The notes beneath the pieces are model-generated. The model worked only from the letters and a program-made list of their open reading frames with translations, did not search any database and had not been told where the DNA came from. A program made the position numbers and the translations under genes. A stretch of 64,000 nt of DNA from Oceanisphaera sp. IT1-181 (GTDB lineage Bacteria > Pseudomonadota > Gammaproteobacteria > Enterobacterales > Aeromonadaceae), in NCBI RefSeq assembly GCF_033807535.1, contig NZ_CP136856.1, forward strand, positions 1,545,001 through 1,609,000, given 5' to 3'. The stretch's first letter is position 1; every line of letters begins with the position of its first letter. Positions 27,901 to 36,924 of this stretch are shown here, piece by piece.

Positions 27901-30900
27901 GCGTGGGACTTAGGCCACATTGGGCGGCGCGACTTGGCTGCGCGCGTGACGGGCGCACTGGACGCGCTCGATCGGTTGGAAAGTCATGACGGTCATACGC
28001 TCAATTGGTTCGATACGCTCACACTCGAGTCGCTGGAGCCGCGCTATATCTCGACGGTCGACAGCGGTAATTTAGCGGTCAGCTTGCTGACCTTAAGCGC
28101 CGGCTGCCGAGAAGCCGCCACCGGTCCGGTGCTGCCTGCAACGCGCTGGGACGGCCTTGAGGATGCGCTGCATCTGCTGCGTGAGGCAGTCTGTGCTTTG
28201 CCTAAAGATGAACAGGGCGCGATTTACGAACAGCTTGATGAGATCATCGATCGCCTGCCCAGCATTCGCAGTACCCCACAAGATTGGCGCGCAGCGCTGG
28301 AGCAGCTTGTCACGACTGACTGGCTGGCGCTTAAACTGCGCGTCACCCAAGTAGTGGAGGCCGGGATTGAAGCCGAGCCCCATGAAATTCATCTGTGGCT
28401 CAACCGTACCGATCACCACTTAATGACCATGCGTCGTGACCTTGATGCGCTGGCACCTTGGCACGCGCTGATCGACGATGCGCCGAGGGAGCTAGAAGGA
28501 ATGCTGACCTTGCTTAATGCGCTGCCTCAAGCCGATGCTGCTCTGGCGGAGATAACCAGCAGCCTTAATCTGCCACGGGGTGTGCTTTCGCAACTGGCGC
28601 CGATTGATGAGAAGAGTCAACACTGGCTCGATGCGATGACAGCGGCGCTCGATCAGGGAGAGATCGCTTGCCGAGAGCTGCACGACAGCTTGCAGCGGTG
28701 CGCGACGCGGGCACAAACGCGGGCCTTTGGCATGAACTTTCACCCGCTCTATGACGAGGAAACCAGTACCTTCTTTATTGGCCACAATCTCGACTCCGGC
28801 CATCTCGATATACACCATTACGATCTATTGGCCAGTGAGGCACGGCTGGCCAGTTATTTTGCCATCGCTAAGCGCGACGTACCCATTAAGCACTGGTTCC
28901 ATTTAGGGCGACCGATCAGCCGCACGGCGGGTTCCCTGACCATATTGTCGTGGAACGGGTCTATGTTCGAATATCTGATGCCAGCGCTGCTATTGCCGAG
29001 CGAGGCTGGCAGGCTACTTGGTCAGAGTGAGCGCGCCGCGGTTGCCGTGCAGCAGCGCTATGGCGAGAAGCTCGACTTGCCTTGGGGAGTCTCAGAATCG
29101 GGTTTTGCCGCGCGCAACGAGTCGAACCACTATCAATATCAGGCGTTTGGCGTGCCAGGGCTTGGTCTAAAGCACGGATTGGCCGAGGACTATGTGGTCG
29201 CACCCTATGCCAGTGCACTGGCGCTAGGTATAGCACCCATTGCTGCTACCTCCAATCTGCGCCGTCTGGATAAGCTCGGCTTACGGGATCGCTATGGGTT
29301 TTTTGAAGCCGCCGATTTCACGCCACAGCGCTTACCGATAGCCGGTGGCCTCTCCATAGTGCGCTCTTATATGGCCCATCACCAAGGCATGATCAGTGCC
29401 GCCATCGGCAACGCGCTACACGACAATATTTTGATCGAGCGTTTAGGACGTGAGCCGCGCATGCGCGCCACCGAGCTGTTATTACAGGAACGTGTGCCGT
29501 GGGAGTTTCCACCCGAACAGCCAACCGAGACCGATGACCTAGCCCCGGATTTTAGCCGCATTCCGACACCCGTGTTACAAAGCTGGACGGCATTGGAACA
29601 GTCCGGTCCCCAGCTGCAGGTGTTGGGCAACGGCAAGTTGGCCGCTTGGGTAACCGATGCCGGCGACAGTGCGTTGTGGTGGCGCGGTCAAGCTATTACC
29701 CGCTGGACAGGCGACCCCGTTCGCCGCGGCGGTGAGGCGCGAGTCTACATTAGCGAGCGCGAGAATGAGGTAGAGAGTGAAATCAAGAATGAGATCAAGA
29801 GCGGTGCTGTCTGGTCGCTGGGTAAACACGATGAAAACCGAACCTCAGAGACCCGTTACCACGGCCATAAGATTGAGTTTCACGAACGCCGAGGGGGACT
29901 ATCGACCAACCTCGAAATCTCAATTGCGGCCAGCGATGATGTGGAATTTCGCCGCGTTACGCTCTTCAACGACAGCGACCGGCTGATGGAATTGGAGGTG
30001 ACCAGCTACGCAGAGGTGGTGCTGGCACCCATGGCGGCTTATGAGCGGCACCCGGCCTTTAGTAAGCTCTTTATCCACAGTGAGCGTCTGGATGAGAAAA
30101 ACGCGCTGCTCTTTGAGCGCCGATCTAGGCGGCTCGACGATCAACCGCCGGTACTGCTGCACCGTCTGCTGAGCTGTGATGCCACTGTTACCCCCAATGC
30201 TGTGGTTAGCCCCAGCGGCTTTGAGACCGACCGCCGGCGATTTCTCGGCCGCCATGGCAACGTAGCGCGGCCGCAGGGCGCGACTCAGGCCCTAAATGGG
30301 ACAACGGGCTGGACGCTTGACCCCATTATGGCCTTGCGGGCACGGGTTACCTTGGCACCCGGCGCGCAGGTGCGGCTTGATTTTGTGACTGTAGTGGCCA
30401 ACTCACGGGAAAAAGTGCTTAACATCGCCGAGCGTTTTGCGACTGGGCCAGCTGTAGACTGGGCCATTGAAGACGCGCGGCGCACGGCGGCACTCGAGGC
30501 ACAGCGCCTCGGGTTGGATTCGCGCACTTTAGCTGAGGCGCAGGCGTTGTGCCGCTATTTGGTGTTCCCGCGATCCTTGCCGATTCTATTAGTGGCCTCG
30601 GACACGGCGCTGCCTGCCCAGCCTCATCTTTGGAGCATGGGGTTGTCTGGCGATCTGCCGATGGTGTTGGTGCGGGTTGCAGATAAGACCCATGTGCCGC
30701 TATTACCCATCATTATTCGGGCTTATCGATGGTGGCAACGGTGTGGCCTTAAGGTGGATTTGGTGTTCTTGCAAGAAGGTGCCTCGGGTTATCAGGAGCC
30801 AGTTCGCGAGTTATTATTTGCCGCACTTCGCGAAGCCAATGTGCCTGAAGGCTTAGGTGGGCAGGGCGGTGTTCATCTGTTAGCGTCTGAGCGGATGGGT

Positions 30901-33504
30901 GCTGTTGAACGTCGTACTCTTAAGGCCACGGCTCGGCTGTCGCTTGACGCAAGAGCGGGAACGCTGGCCACGGCGATGGCGGTGCCGTGGCAGAGGCGGG
31001 CTCCGCTACCTCGTTTTCAACCGCTTGGCGTGCGACCTCCAGCGCCGCTGCCAGCGACACCCTTGTTGCGGCCCAACGATCTCGTTTTCGACAACTCCTT
31101 AGGCGGTTTCAATCCCATAAGCGGTGACTACCTGATCCACCTTGATAGCGGACGCGTAACACCGTCGCCTTGGTGCAACGTACTGGCAAACGAGCGGTTT
31201 GGCACCTTGGTTTCGGAAGCGGGGCTGGGTTTTACGTGGGGCATTAACAGCGGTGAGCATCGTCTTACCCCTTGGTCAAACGACCCTGTGCTTGATCCGC
31301 AGACCGAGGCGCTTTATCTGCGTGACGAAGAAACGGCGGATATTTGGAGCCCCACGCCATTGCCGGCCGGTGGCGATGAGCCTTGCCAAATTCAGCACCA
31401 TGCAGGCGCCACTACTTGGCTGCGCAACGGTGAGGGGCTAGAACAGCGACTGACAGTGTTTGTGCCGCCCACAGACCCAGTAAAACTGGCAATACTGACT
31501 CTGACCAATCCCGGTGATCGCGGGCGTCGGTTTACGGTTACGTATTATGCCGAATGGCTATTAGGCTCAATGGCCAGCGTGGCCGGAGCCCATTTGGTGT
31601 GTGGTTTTGATGCCCAAAGCCAAGCACTGATTGCGCGCAATGACTGGAATCCCGAATTCGCTGGGCGCACGGCGTTTCTCGCCGCCAGCCGACCACCCCA
31701 TAGCTTAACTTGCGACCGCGAAGCGTTTCTTGGTCGGCACCAAAACTTGGCTCGACCGGCAGGGCTAGTAGAGTGGAGCCTTGATGGTGCGCTCGATAAC
31801 GTTGCTGATGCGTGCGCTGCATTCCAAGTGCACATTGATTTGGCCGCCGGCGCTACCGAAGAAGTGGTGTTCGTGCTGGGTGAAGGCCGTGATTTGGCGG
31901 ATGCAGCAGACCTGGCAACCCATTGGGCGAACCTTGAAACGGCCAAACTTGGGCTGGCCGACAACGGCGTAACTTGGCAGCAGCGACTCAATGGGGTTCA
32001 GATCAGCACGCCTGATCCGGGGTTAGATCTGATGGTTAATCGCTGGCTCACCCAGCAGAACCTTGCCTCGCGTATTCTGGCGCGGGCGGGATTTCAGCAG
32101 GCGGGCGGCGCCTTTGGTTTTCGTGACCAACTGCAAGACATGCTGGCGCTGTTATTCAGCGAACCGCAGCGGGTGCGAGCTCATATTTTAGAATGTGCCT
32201 CGCGCCAGTTTGAAGAAGGTGATGTGTTGCACTGGTGGCACCCGCCAGCTGGGCGAGGAGTAAAAACGCGCTTTTCAGATGACTTATTGTGGCTGGTTTA
32301 CGCCACTGGGCGCTACGTTACCGCGACCGGTGATACATCCATTCTCGCTGAAAAAGTGCCGTTTCTGTCGGCACCACCCTTAGCAGAGGGCGAGGAAGAT
32401 CGATACGCCCTGTTTGAGTCCGGTGGTGAGGCGGGCACGCTGTTTGAGCATTGCCGTCGCGCACTGAATTATGCTGTTACGTCTGGTATTCATGGGCTAC
32501 CGCTGATGGGCACCGGCGACTGGAACGATGGCATGGATAGAGTGGGCAACGAGGGGCGGGGCGAAAGTGTCTGGCTGGCTTGGTTCGCTGCGGCCTGTGC
32601 CGACGCCTTTGCCGATCTCGCCAGAGAGATGGAGCGTTTTGATCTCGATACATATTGGCGTACGCGCGCCGACGAGCTGCGCCGAGCGGCGGATGCTGCA
32701 GGATGGGACGGTGAATGGTACGCCCGTGCCTTCGACGATGACGGTTTACCCTGGGGTTCGAAAGATTCCGATGAATGCCAGATTGACAGTATCTCCCAGT
32801 CTTGGGCGGTGCTGGCAGGTGGGCTTTCGCCTGAGCGCGCGACCACCGCCGTTAACTCCGCCACCGAACGCTTGGTTGACCGCGACGCACGATTGGTGCG
32901 GCTGTTAACGCCGCCCTTTGATCAAACACCGCGCGATCCTGGCTATATTCGCGCCTATCCGCCGGGTGTTCGAGAAAATGGCGGACAGTACACCCATGCG
33001 GCAGCCTGGTTAGGTTTGGCCCATGCACGACTGGGCAATGGAGACTTAGCTTACGAGATTTTTGACCTGATCAATCCCATTCGCCGCAGCGATCACCTTG
33101 ACGGTGCCGAGCAGTATCGCGGTGAGCCCTATGTACTGGCTGCAGATATACGGGGTGCAGGGCCAAACACCGGGCAGGCAGGTTGGACCTGGTACACGGG
33201 CGCGGCGGGTTGGACATGGCAACTGGCCGTCGAAGGTATTCTCGGCCTCACCTTGCAGGGTGGGGCGGTTAAAATAGCACCCAGCTTGCCCACTAACTGG
33301 GGTGGCGCTACGGCGCGTATCAAAGGCTCAAATGGTGTATTAGCTATTAGCATCGAGGATCCCGAAAAACTCGGCAGCGGCCAAGTTGAACTTACCGTTG
33401 ACGGCCAGCGGCTAGCAGGCAACAGCGTGGCCTTTCCCACCGATGGCACAGAGCGTCAGGTGACCGCTCGCTTGCGCAAGTTGCCGGAGGGCAGAACGGG
33501 TTAA
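24979..33504 (+). CDS. Cyclic beta-1,2-glucan synthase (NdvB/Cgs family)
   Basis: A 2841-residue inner-membrane enzyme that would build, cyclise and trim cyclic beta-1,2-glucans, periplasmic osmoregulated sugars. Order: N-terminal region; membrane segments near residues 335-385; GT84 glycosyltransferase with VVTLDADTRVPSNNINR (DxD, about 535) and YARRALRWIRGDWQ (about 690); more membrane helices near 735-780 and 860-900; a glycoamylase-like domain (DSGNLAVSLL near 1030); then two carbohydrate-binding/GH94-type halves ending in the phosphorylase catalytic motif GTGDWNDGMDRVG near 2510. Length matches Brucella Cgs and Rhizobium NdvB (about 2830-2870). The ATG at 24979 overlaps the usp stop. Confidence 0.93.
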   Translation: MTQAAKPQAAKQQSARPLADTTVPASVYARDAATLRADHGIVAGRPEPVAAWQNLSALLPWLDQAHEHCIKPSASLTKAAEWMLDNEFQLRRAVRQVREDMPAAFYRRLPRLAATHYQGMPRVLALAQGMLDVAQVQVGFAGAVEFVNAYQQDDPLTIAELWAFPAMLRLVCLEEIIQSYCELLPELAPPFELMPRSVLHQALDPTESLSRAISGLVAISTISWKTFFEQVSQVETLLQNDPADVYSAMDFDTRDRYRNTIEQIADHATATEWEVAAAALALAHAHAGARRAGHVGYWLVAEGRAELERKVGFRASWRISWRRRMMAHPGRSYALALAGFTVAALFFPALLFALLDASAVAWVAGLALSLAPAMIIGVTFTHWLVSRCVSPRVLPKLDVEQGLQPGWEAAVVMPVILRHSAEVEPLIERLEMHWLSNPDPQVRMALLSDLADAEIEHQPEDATIEAALVVGVRRLNARYAEHAPFVLLHRRRCWNKAEGRWMGWERKRGKLEELVCFMLGHQPAAFALREGDIDTLCQARFVVTLDADTRVPSNNINRLIGTLAHPLNRVEFDSDTCRPTCGYTFIQPRVEISPHAGGRSLFTRLYSGDTAIDIYSRAVSDVYQDLFGEGIFTGKGAFDVAGFHQCLHGRVPENAILSHDLFEGLHGRAALASDIVFYEDFPTHYLSYARRALRWIRGDWQLTPWLCGTVPSRDGEGVPNRFSALDRWKVLDNLRRSLIAPMLVVLATAGWLVLPGHALIWTALAVGAPAAYLFIDLVTRLARVRKPGTTRSILHPLADHAGRWLLSVVFLAHEAAIATEAIARALWRMHVSHRYLLEWTSAAHAATEVSQTWLGTWREMAVAPLLSGIIAVTLGWLNPTALAGAAPLLLLWFISPQVAWLISRERQSVAEILGEEDRGYLRLIARRTWLYFETFAGPDDNWLPADNYQAAPHEEIAHRSSPTNVGMLFLASLTAWDLGHIGRRDLAARVTGALDALDRLESHDGHTLNWFDTLTLESLEPRYISTVDSGNLAVSLLTLSAGCREAATGPVLPATRWDGLEDALHLLREAVCALPKDEQGAIYEQLDEIIDRLPSIRSTPQDWRAALEQLVTTDWLALKLRVTQVVEAGIEAEPHEIHLWLNRTDHHLMTMRRDLDALAPWHALIDDAPRELEGMLTLLNALPQADAALAEITSSLNLPRGVLSQLAPIDEKSQHWLDAMTAALDQGEIACRELHDSLQRCATRAQTRAFGMNFHPLYDEETSTFFIGHNLDSGHLDIHHYDLLASEARLASYFAIAKRDVPIKHWFHLGRPISRTAGSLTILSWNGSMFEYLMPALLLPSEAGRLLGQSERAAVAVQQRYGEKLDLPWGVSESGFAARNESNHYQYQAFGVPGLGLKHGLAEDYVVAPYASALALGIAPIAATSNLRRLDKLGLRDRYGFFEAADFTPQRLPIAGGLSIVRSYMAHHQGMISAAIGNALHDNILIERLGREPRMRATELLLQERVPWEFPPEQPTETDDLAPDFSRIPTPVLQSWTALEQSGPQLQVLGNGKLAAWVTDAGDSALWWRGQAITRWTGDPVRRGGEARVYISERENEVESEIKNEIKSGAVWSLGKHDENRTSETRYHGHKIEFHERRGGLSTNLEISIAASDDVEFRRVTLFNDSDRLMELEVTSYAEVVLAPMAAYERHPAFSKLFIHSERLDEKNALLFERRSRRLDDQPPVLLHRLLSCDATVTPNAVVSPSGFETDRRRFLGRHGNVARPQGATQALNGTTGWTLDPIMALRARVTLAPGAQVRLDFVTVVANSREKVLNIAERFATGPAVDWAIEDARRTAALEAQRLGLDSRTLAEAQALCRYLVFPRSLPILLVASDTALPAQPHLWSMGLSGDLPMVLVRVADKTHVPLLPIIIRAYRWWQRCGLKVDLVFLQEGASGYQEPVRELLFAALREANVPEGLGGQGGVHLLASERMGAVERRTLKATARLSLDARAGTLATAMAVPWQRRAPLPRFQPLGVRPPAPLPATPLLRPNDLVFDNSLGGFNPISGDYLIHLDSGRVTPSPWCNVLANERFGTLVSEAGLGFTWGINSGEHRLTPWSNDPVLDPQTEALYLRDEETADIWSPTPLPAGGDEPCQIQHHAGATTWLRNGEGLEQRLTVFVPPTDPVKLAILTLTNPGDRGRRFTVTYYAEWLLGSMASVAGAHLVCGFDAQSQALIARNDWNPEFAGRTAFLAASRPPHSLTCDREAFLGRHQNLARPAGLVEWSLDGALDNVADACAAFQVHIDLAAGATEEVVFVLGEGRDLADAADLATHWANLETAKLGLADNGVTWQQRLNGVQISTPDPGLDLMVNRWLTQQNLASRILARAGFQQAGGAFGFRDQLQDMLALLFSEPQRVRAHILECASRQFEEGDVLHWWHPPAGRGVKTRFSDDLLWLVYATGRYVTATGDTSILAEKVPFLSAPPLAEGEEDRYALFESGGEAGTLFEHCRRALNYAVTSGIHGLPLMGTGDWNDGMDRVGNEGRGESVWLAWFAAACADAFADLAREMERFDLDTYWRTRADELRRAADAAGWDGEWYARAFDDDGLPWGSKDSDECQIDSISQSWAVLAGGLSPERATTAVNSATERLVDRDARLVRLLTPPFDQTPRDPGYIRAYPPGVRENGGQYTHAAAWLGLAHARLGNGDLAYEIFDLINPIRRSDHLDGAEQYRGEPYVLAADIRGAGPNTGQAGWTWYTGAAGWTWQLAVEGILGLTLQGGAVKIAPSLPTNWGGATARIKGSNGVLAISIEDPEKLGSGQVELTVDGQRLAGNSVAFPTDGTERQVTARLRKLPEGRTG

Positions 33505-33564
33505 AGCCGTGAAGGGTGAAGAGTGAAGCGGACGAGCCGAGAATAGACCTGAGCAAAAGTGACA

Positions 33565-33594
33565 GGCGACACAAGGCGACACAAGGCGACACAA
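33565..33594 (+). repeat. Three 10-bp tandem repeats
   Basis: GGCGACACAA occurs three times head to tail 60 nt after the glucan synthase stop. No function is evident. Confidence 0.6.
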
Positions 33595-33640
33595 TGACTG
33601 AATATACGGGTGGGCTTAGGTGTTATCTCTTAAGCCGTCT

Positions 33641-33658
33641 TCCTGACGCACGTCAGGA
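33641..33658. repeat. Dispersed TCCTGACG hairpin repeat, copy 2
   Basis: TCCTGACG ca CGTCAGGA, followed by TCTCGCTTTAGGTTTGGC. It is the same family as 4298-4315 and 59302-59319. The wider gap 33505-34543 (about 1 kb) has no gene that I can support. Confidence 0.6.
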
Positions 33659-34115
33659 TCTCGCTTTAGGTTTGGCTCTTACTATTAATAGGCTCTGTCA
33701 CTCGTCGATCTAATCTCAGCTTAATATTTTCCGCGCTCTTCCCCTGCTGATTTATATTACTCCTGTCCCGTTATGGCGATCCGCACTCTGCACGCATAGC
33801 TCCATAGACTCTTAAGTTAAATATGCTTAAATTGGCCTTTTTGTGCATAACTCAGCGGTGCATCACAAGCAATAGCCACTTCCAGGTTTCATTTTGCCAC
33901 GCATCTTGCTTATAATGCGAAGCTTCAATTGAGCCAAGTACCTGTCGCTGGTGCTGTCTTATAGGAAGATGAGGCAGTAGTCGCCTGTAAGGCTCGGCGG
34001 TAGCCTGTTGCCGGCTCGCTAAAAACCATCGTCGACAGGACTTCGCACACCGAATCCTCCCTTGCGTATAAAGAAGCTATCTATTTGAGGTTGGTATAAA
34101 GAGGAAACAGAGTCA

Positions 34116-34192
34116 CCTCCCGCGACACGCCATAAACCCATCCATGGGGGCTCGGGAAATGCCATCCCTGGCATTGTCACGGTCATGGGAGG
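34116..34192. repeat. Nested inverted-repeat block before the cassette array
   Basis: Outer arms CCTCCC (34116-34121) and GGGAGG (34187-34192) enclose the smaller palindrome AATGCC/GGCATT (34158-34175). The block is GC-rich inside AT-rich sequence. I think it is a structured intergenic repeat, but I see no second copy in the window. Confidence 0.4.
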
Positions 34193-34543
34193 AGACATCT
34201 GTTACCTCTCCTTAAGCACCGAGTTACCTGTTAGTTATTAGTTGATCGCTTAAAGCTGATGGCTTACAGCTCCCCGAAGGAGTTAGTATTTGTTCTATAA
34301 AGCTTACAAGTCACTGAAAAATATGGAATAGTTGATATGCTTAAAAATGAATAAGCGAACAGCCACTTTGCGTGAAAATCGACATTTGACGCTTATTTCC
34401 AAAAGTGACATTTTTGTAATACTTTAAGCTGTTGATAACTAGGGGATATTAAGTGTGATGTTTATGCTTCGTGAAATAAGAGCGTTTTGCATAGATGTCA
34501 TTTATCGTTGAATTAGCTGTTATGTTTTTCAAGGAAATTTGGG

Positions 34544-36226
34544 ATGTTCGACAGCGTTAAATTAAAATTTGGCAGTGCAGCGACTGAGGAGCTTTTAGAT
34601 TTATCGGTTACTCCGATCACAGTATTTGTCGGGCCAAATAATTCGGGAAAATCGAAAATCCTCAAGGAGCTTTATCACTTTTGTCGTGAAGGGAACCTTG
34701 ATTCTCGTGGGGTTATTGTCGAGGAAGCAGTACTAAAAGACATGGATGAAGGCAGGTTTTACGAGAAGCTCAGTCATTTGGAAAAAGAACCTAATGAGAA
34801 TGAATCTTTGCCAGAAGGCAATATGATTGTTGGTAACTATCAAGAGCGCGTACAGATTAGAAAGGAAAATCTTACTCAAACGATGGGGAAGACGAATGAA
34901 GGGCATTTCCGTGAATGGTTTTGTCAGTGGTTTCTCAGGTTTAATACATTGCTACTTGATGGCCAGGGCAGAATGCAACTTGTTAGAGAGCAGAATGGGG
35001 GTAACTTGCAAAGTCCTCCCCAGAACAGCTTAAGCGCTTTGTTTAGGGATGATGAAAAAAGGTCTGAGGTTAGGAGAATAGTTAATGATGCTTTTGGCCT
35101 TCATTTTGTTATTGATCCAACGGATTTAGGAAAATTAAAGGTAAGATTATCTGAGGAAACTCCTGCTAACGAAATGCAGGAGAGAGGGGTTCATGCAGAT
35201 GCCGTTGAATTTCATAGTAAAGCAAAAAAAATTGATGATTTAAGTGATGGAGTAAAAGCATTTACTGGTATTATTCTTGAGCTTGTAGCCGGTGATCCAA
35301 TGGTGCTGATGATAGATGAGCCAGAAGCTTTTTTACATCCATCACTTTCATACAAACTTGGTAAAGAAGTATCTGTTACAGCGTCCGCTCAAAATAAAAA
35401 TATATTTGTTTCAACGCATAGTTCTAACTTTATTATGGGTTGTGTTCAATCTGGCGTCCCTATAAATATTGTAAGGTTAACCTATTCACAAGGGGTGGCA
35501 ACGGCGAGACTGCTGCCTGATGAAAAGCTACTACAGTTAATGCGTAATCCTTTGCTACGCTCTACTGGTGTTATAGACGGGCTATTCTATGAGGCCGTAA
35601 TTGTCACAGAATCAGATGCTGACAGAGCCTTCTACCAAGAGATTAACGACCGGTTGCTAAAATACTCTCCAGAGAAAGGAATCTCTAATTGCTTATTCAT
35701 TAATGCGCAGAATAAGCAAACAGTTCATCAAATAATACGGCCGCTTCGAGAACTAGGAATACCAGCTATTGCTATTGTTGATATAGATATATTGAAGGAA
35801 GGAGGTCAGGTATGGGCTAACTTCTTGGGTAGTGGTTTCGTCCCTCAAATATCTCAAACCCCGCTGGGTACTATCAGGCAGGCAATCAAACAAAAGTTTA
35901 ATGATTTATCTATAGATATGAAGAAGCAGGGAGGTATATCTGCACTTCCAGACGATGAAAGAGAAGCAGCGGAGAACCTGCTTGGACAGCTCAAAGAATA
36001 CGGACTCTTTGTAGTGCCCAATGGGGAGCTCGAATGTTGGCTCAAACAGTTAGGTGCGTCAGGACACGGCCCCAAATGGCTAGTCGAGGTTTTTGAAAAA
36101 ATGGGTGAAAACCCAGACTCTGAGAATTATGTTAAGCCAGAAAATGGAGATGTGTGGAGCTTTATCAGCAGTATTAATGAATGGGCATCTTTGGTTAGTC
36201 GAAAAGGTATACCAGCCAAAATATAA
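34544..36226 (+). CDS. OLD-like AAA ATPase with TOPRIM nuclease domain (cassette 1)
   Basis: A 560-residue protein with an ABC-type ATPase head and a C-terminal TOPRIM domain, the layout of OLD/GajA-type nucleases used in phage defence. Walker A is GPNNSGKS (residues 30-37), Walker B VLMIDEPEAFLHP (about 255), switch His region IFVSTHSSNF (about 290). TOPRIM motifs are AVIVTESDADRAFYQ (about 351) and AIVDIDIL (about 410). No UvrD-like helicase follows, so this is not a complete Gabija pair; a single-gene OLD or fused PARIS-like system is possible. Codon use is AT-rich compared with the neighbouring core genes, and an attC-like site follows the stop. Confidence 0.85.
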   Translation: MFDSVKLKFGSAATEELLDLSVTPITVFVGPNNSGKSKILKELYHFCREGNLDSRGVIVEEAVLKDMDEGRFYEKLSHLEKEPNENESLPEGNMIVGNYQERVQIRKENLTQTMGKTNEGHFREWFCQWFLRFNTLLLDGQGRMQLVREQNGGNLQSPPQNSLSALFRDDEKRSEVRRIVNDAFGLHFVIDPTDLGKLKVRLSEETPANEMQERGVHADAVEFHSKAKKIDDLSDGVKAFTGIILELVAGDPMVLMIDEPEAFLHPSLSYKLGKEVSVTASAQNKNIFVSTHSSNFIMGCVQSGVPINIVRLTYSQGVATARLLPDEKLLQLMRNPLLRSTGVIDGLFYEAVIVTESDADRAFYQEINDRLLKYSPEKGISNCLFINAQNKQTVHQIIRPLRELGIPAIAIVDIDILKEGGQVWANFLGSGFVPQISQTPLGTIRQAIKQKFNDLSIDMKKQGGISALPDDEREAAENLLGQLKEYGLFVVPNGELECWLKQLGASGHGPKWLVEVFEKMGENPDSENYVKPENGDVWSFISSINEWASLVSRKGIPAKI

Positions 36227-36280
36227 CAAACGCGTCAATTAGGACGCTCGCAAGCTTGCGCCTATTACGCGGGCGTTAGG
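36223..36280 (+). repeat. attC-like recombination site 1
   Basis: Begins TATAACAAACGCG at the stop of cassette 1 and ends CGCGGGCGTTAGG. The arms pair (CGCG, AATAGG-type segments, central GCAAGCTTGC), giving the folded single-strand shape of an attC of about 58 bp. Confidence 0.85.
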
Positions 36281-36315
36281 TGCTTTTAGGCATCATCATA
36301 TTTCGGAGTATAATA

Positions 36316-36744
36316 ATGAGTGATTATCAAGACTTTTGTGAGGCGTTCGGTGGCTCTGCAAGTGATCCTGACTTTATGGATAATTGGTTGGCTGAGCATG
36401 CTGGTGATGTATCCAAAACATCTTCTGAGTTACAAGCAAAAATAAAAGCATTTGATTACGAAAGTTTACTTGTTGAATACAGACTATCCGAACCTGAAAT
36501 GGTTCAAATAAAAAATTATATGGCTATTTATAGTGAGCATAATTTCAAAACTCAAAAAGCTGCAAATAATTACATCACAGAAAACAAACGTTGGGATGAG
36601 TTTCCTAATATAAGATCTTTAAATGATCACGGTTCATATACAAATATTCCGGGCATATTGCCTAAATTTTATAGAATAACCTGCGAAATATTAAAGATTA
36701 CTAAAGGTAATGGTGCTCATCTTACAAAAGCTACAAAGTATTAA
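36316..36744 (+). CDS. Cassette 2 hypothetical protein
   Basis: A 142-residue acidic protein that I do not recognise. It has no signal peptide or membrane segment. The N-terminus has two short acidic helices, and the C-terminal half is more basic (KFYRITCEILKITKG). The ATG at 36316 follows CGGAGTATAATA; an in-frame extension to 36280 would start inside the attC. It is bounded by attC-like sites on both sides, so it is a one-gene cassette. Confidence 0.65.
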   Translation: MSDYQDFCEAFGGSASDPDFMDNWLAEHAGDVSKTSSELQAKIKAFDYESLLVEYRLSEPEMVQIKNYMAIYSEHNFKTQKAANNYITENKRWDEFPNIRSLNDHGSYTNIPGILPKFYRITCEILKITKGNGAHLTKATKY

Positions 36745-36750
36745 CTCGCA

Positions 36751-36847
36751 CCTAACAAGAACTTCAAACGGAAAAAATACAGTTGGCTGTTTTCACTCCG
36801 TTCAACATTTTAGCCAACTATATTTTTCCGCTTTAGTAGGCGTTATG
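36751..36847 (+). repeat. attC-like recombination site 2
   Basis: Starts CCTAACAAGA and ends TAGGCGTTATG. Internal arms GGAAAAAATA and TATTTTTCCG, and AGTTGGCTG and TAGCCAACT, are complementary. Length is about 97 bp. Confidence 0.85.
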
Positions 36848-36924
36848 AGTATCTAGTCAGCGAGTTGTGAAGTCAGTTAGCAGAGTCTTTTGCAACCGAA
36901 GTCGGGGAGTAAAAGGGTAACACC

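Noticed and set aside
25636..31991. Many long reverse-strand frames within the glucan synthase gene
   Set aside because: They are GC-rich shadows of the 2841-codon frame with no ribosome sites or recognisable proteins.
34434..34525. Possible attC upstream of the OLD-like gene (GATAACTA ... CTGTTATG)
   Set aside because: The outer boxes pair poorly and no inner arms are convincing, so I did not call an attC.
34544..36226. Complete Gabija system
   Set aside because: The GajA-like protein lacks a following UvrD-like helicase; the next gene is an unrelated cassette behind an attC site.
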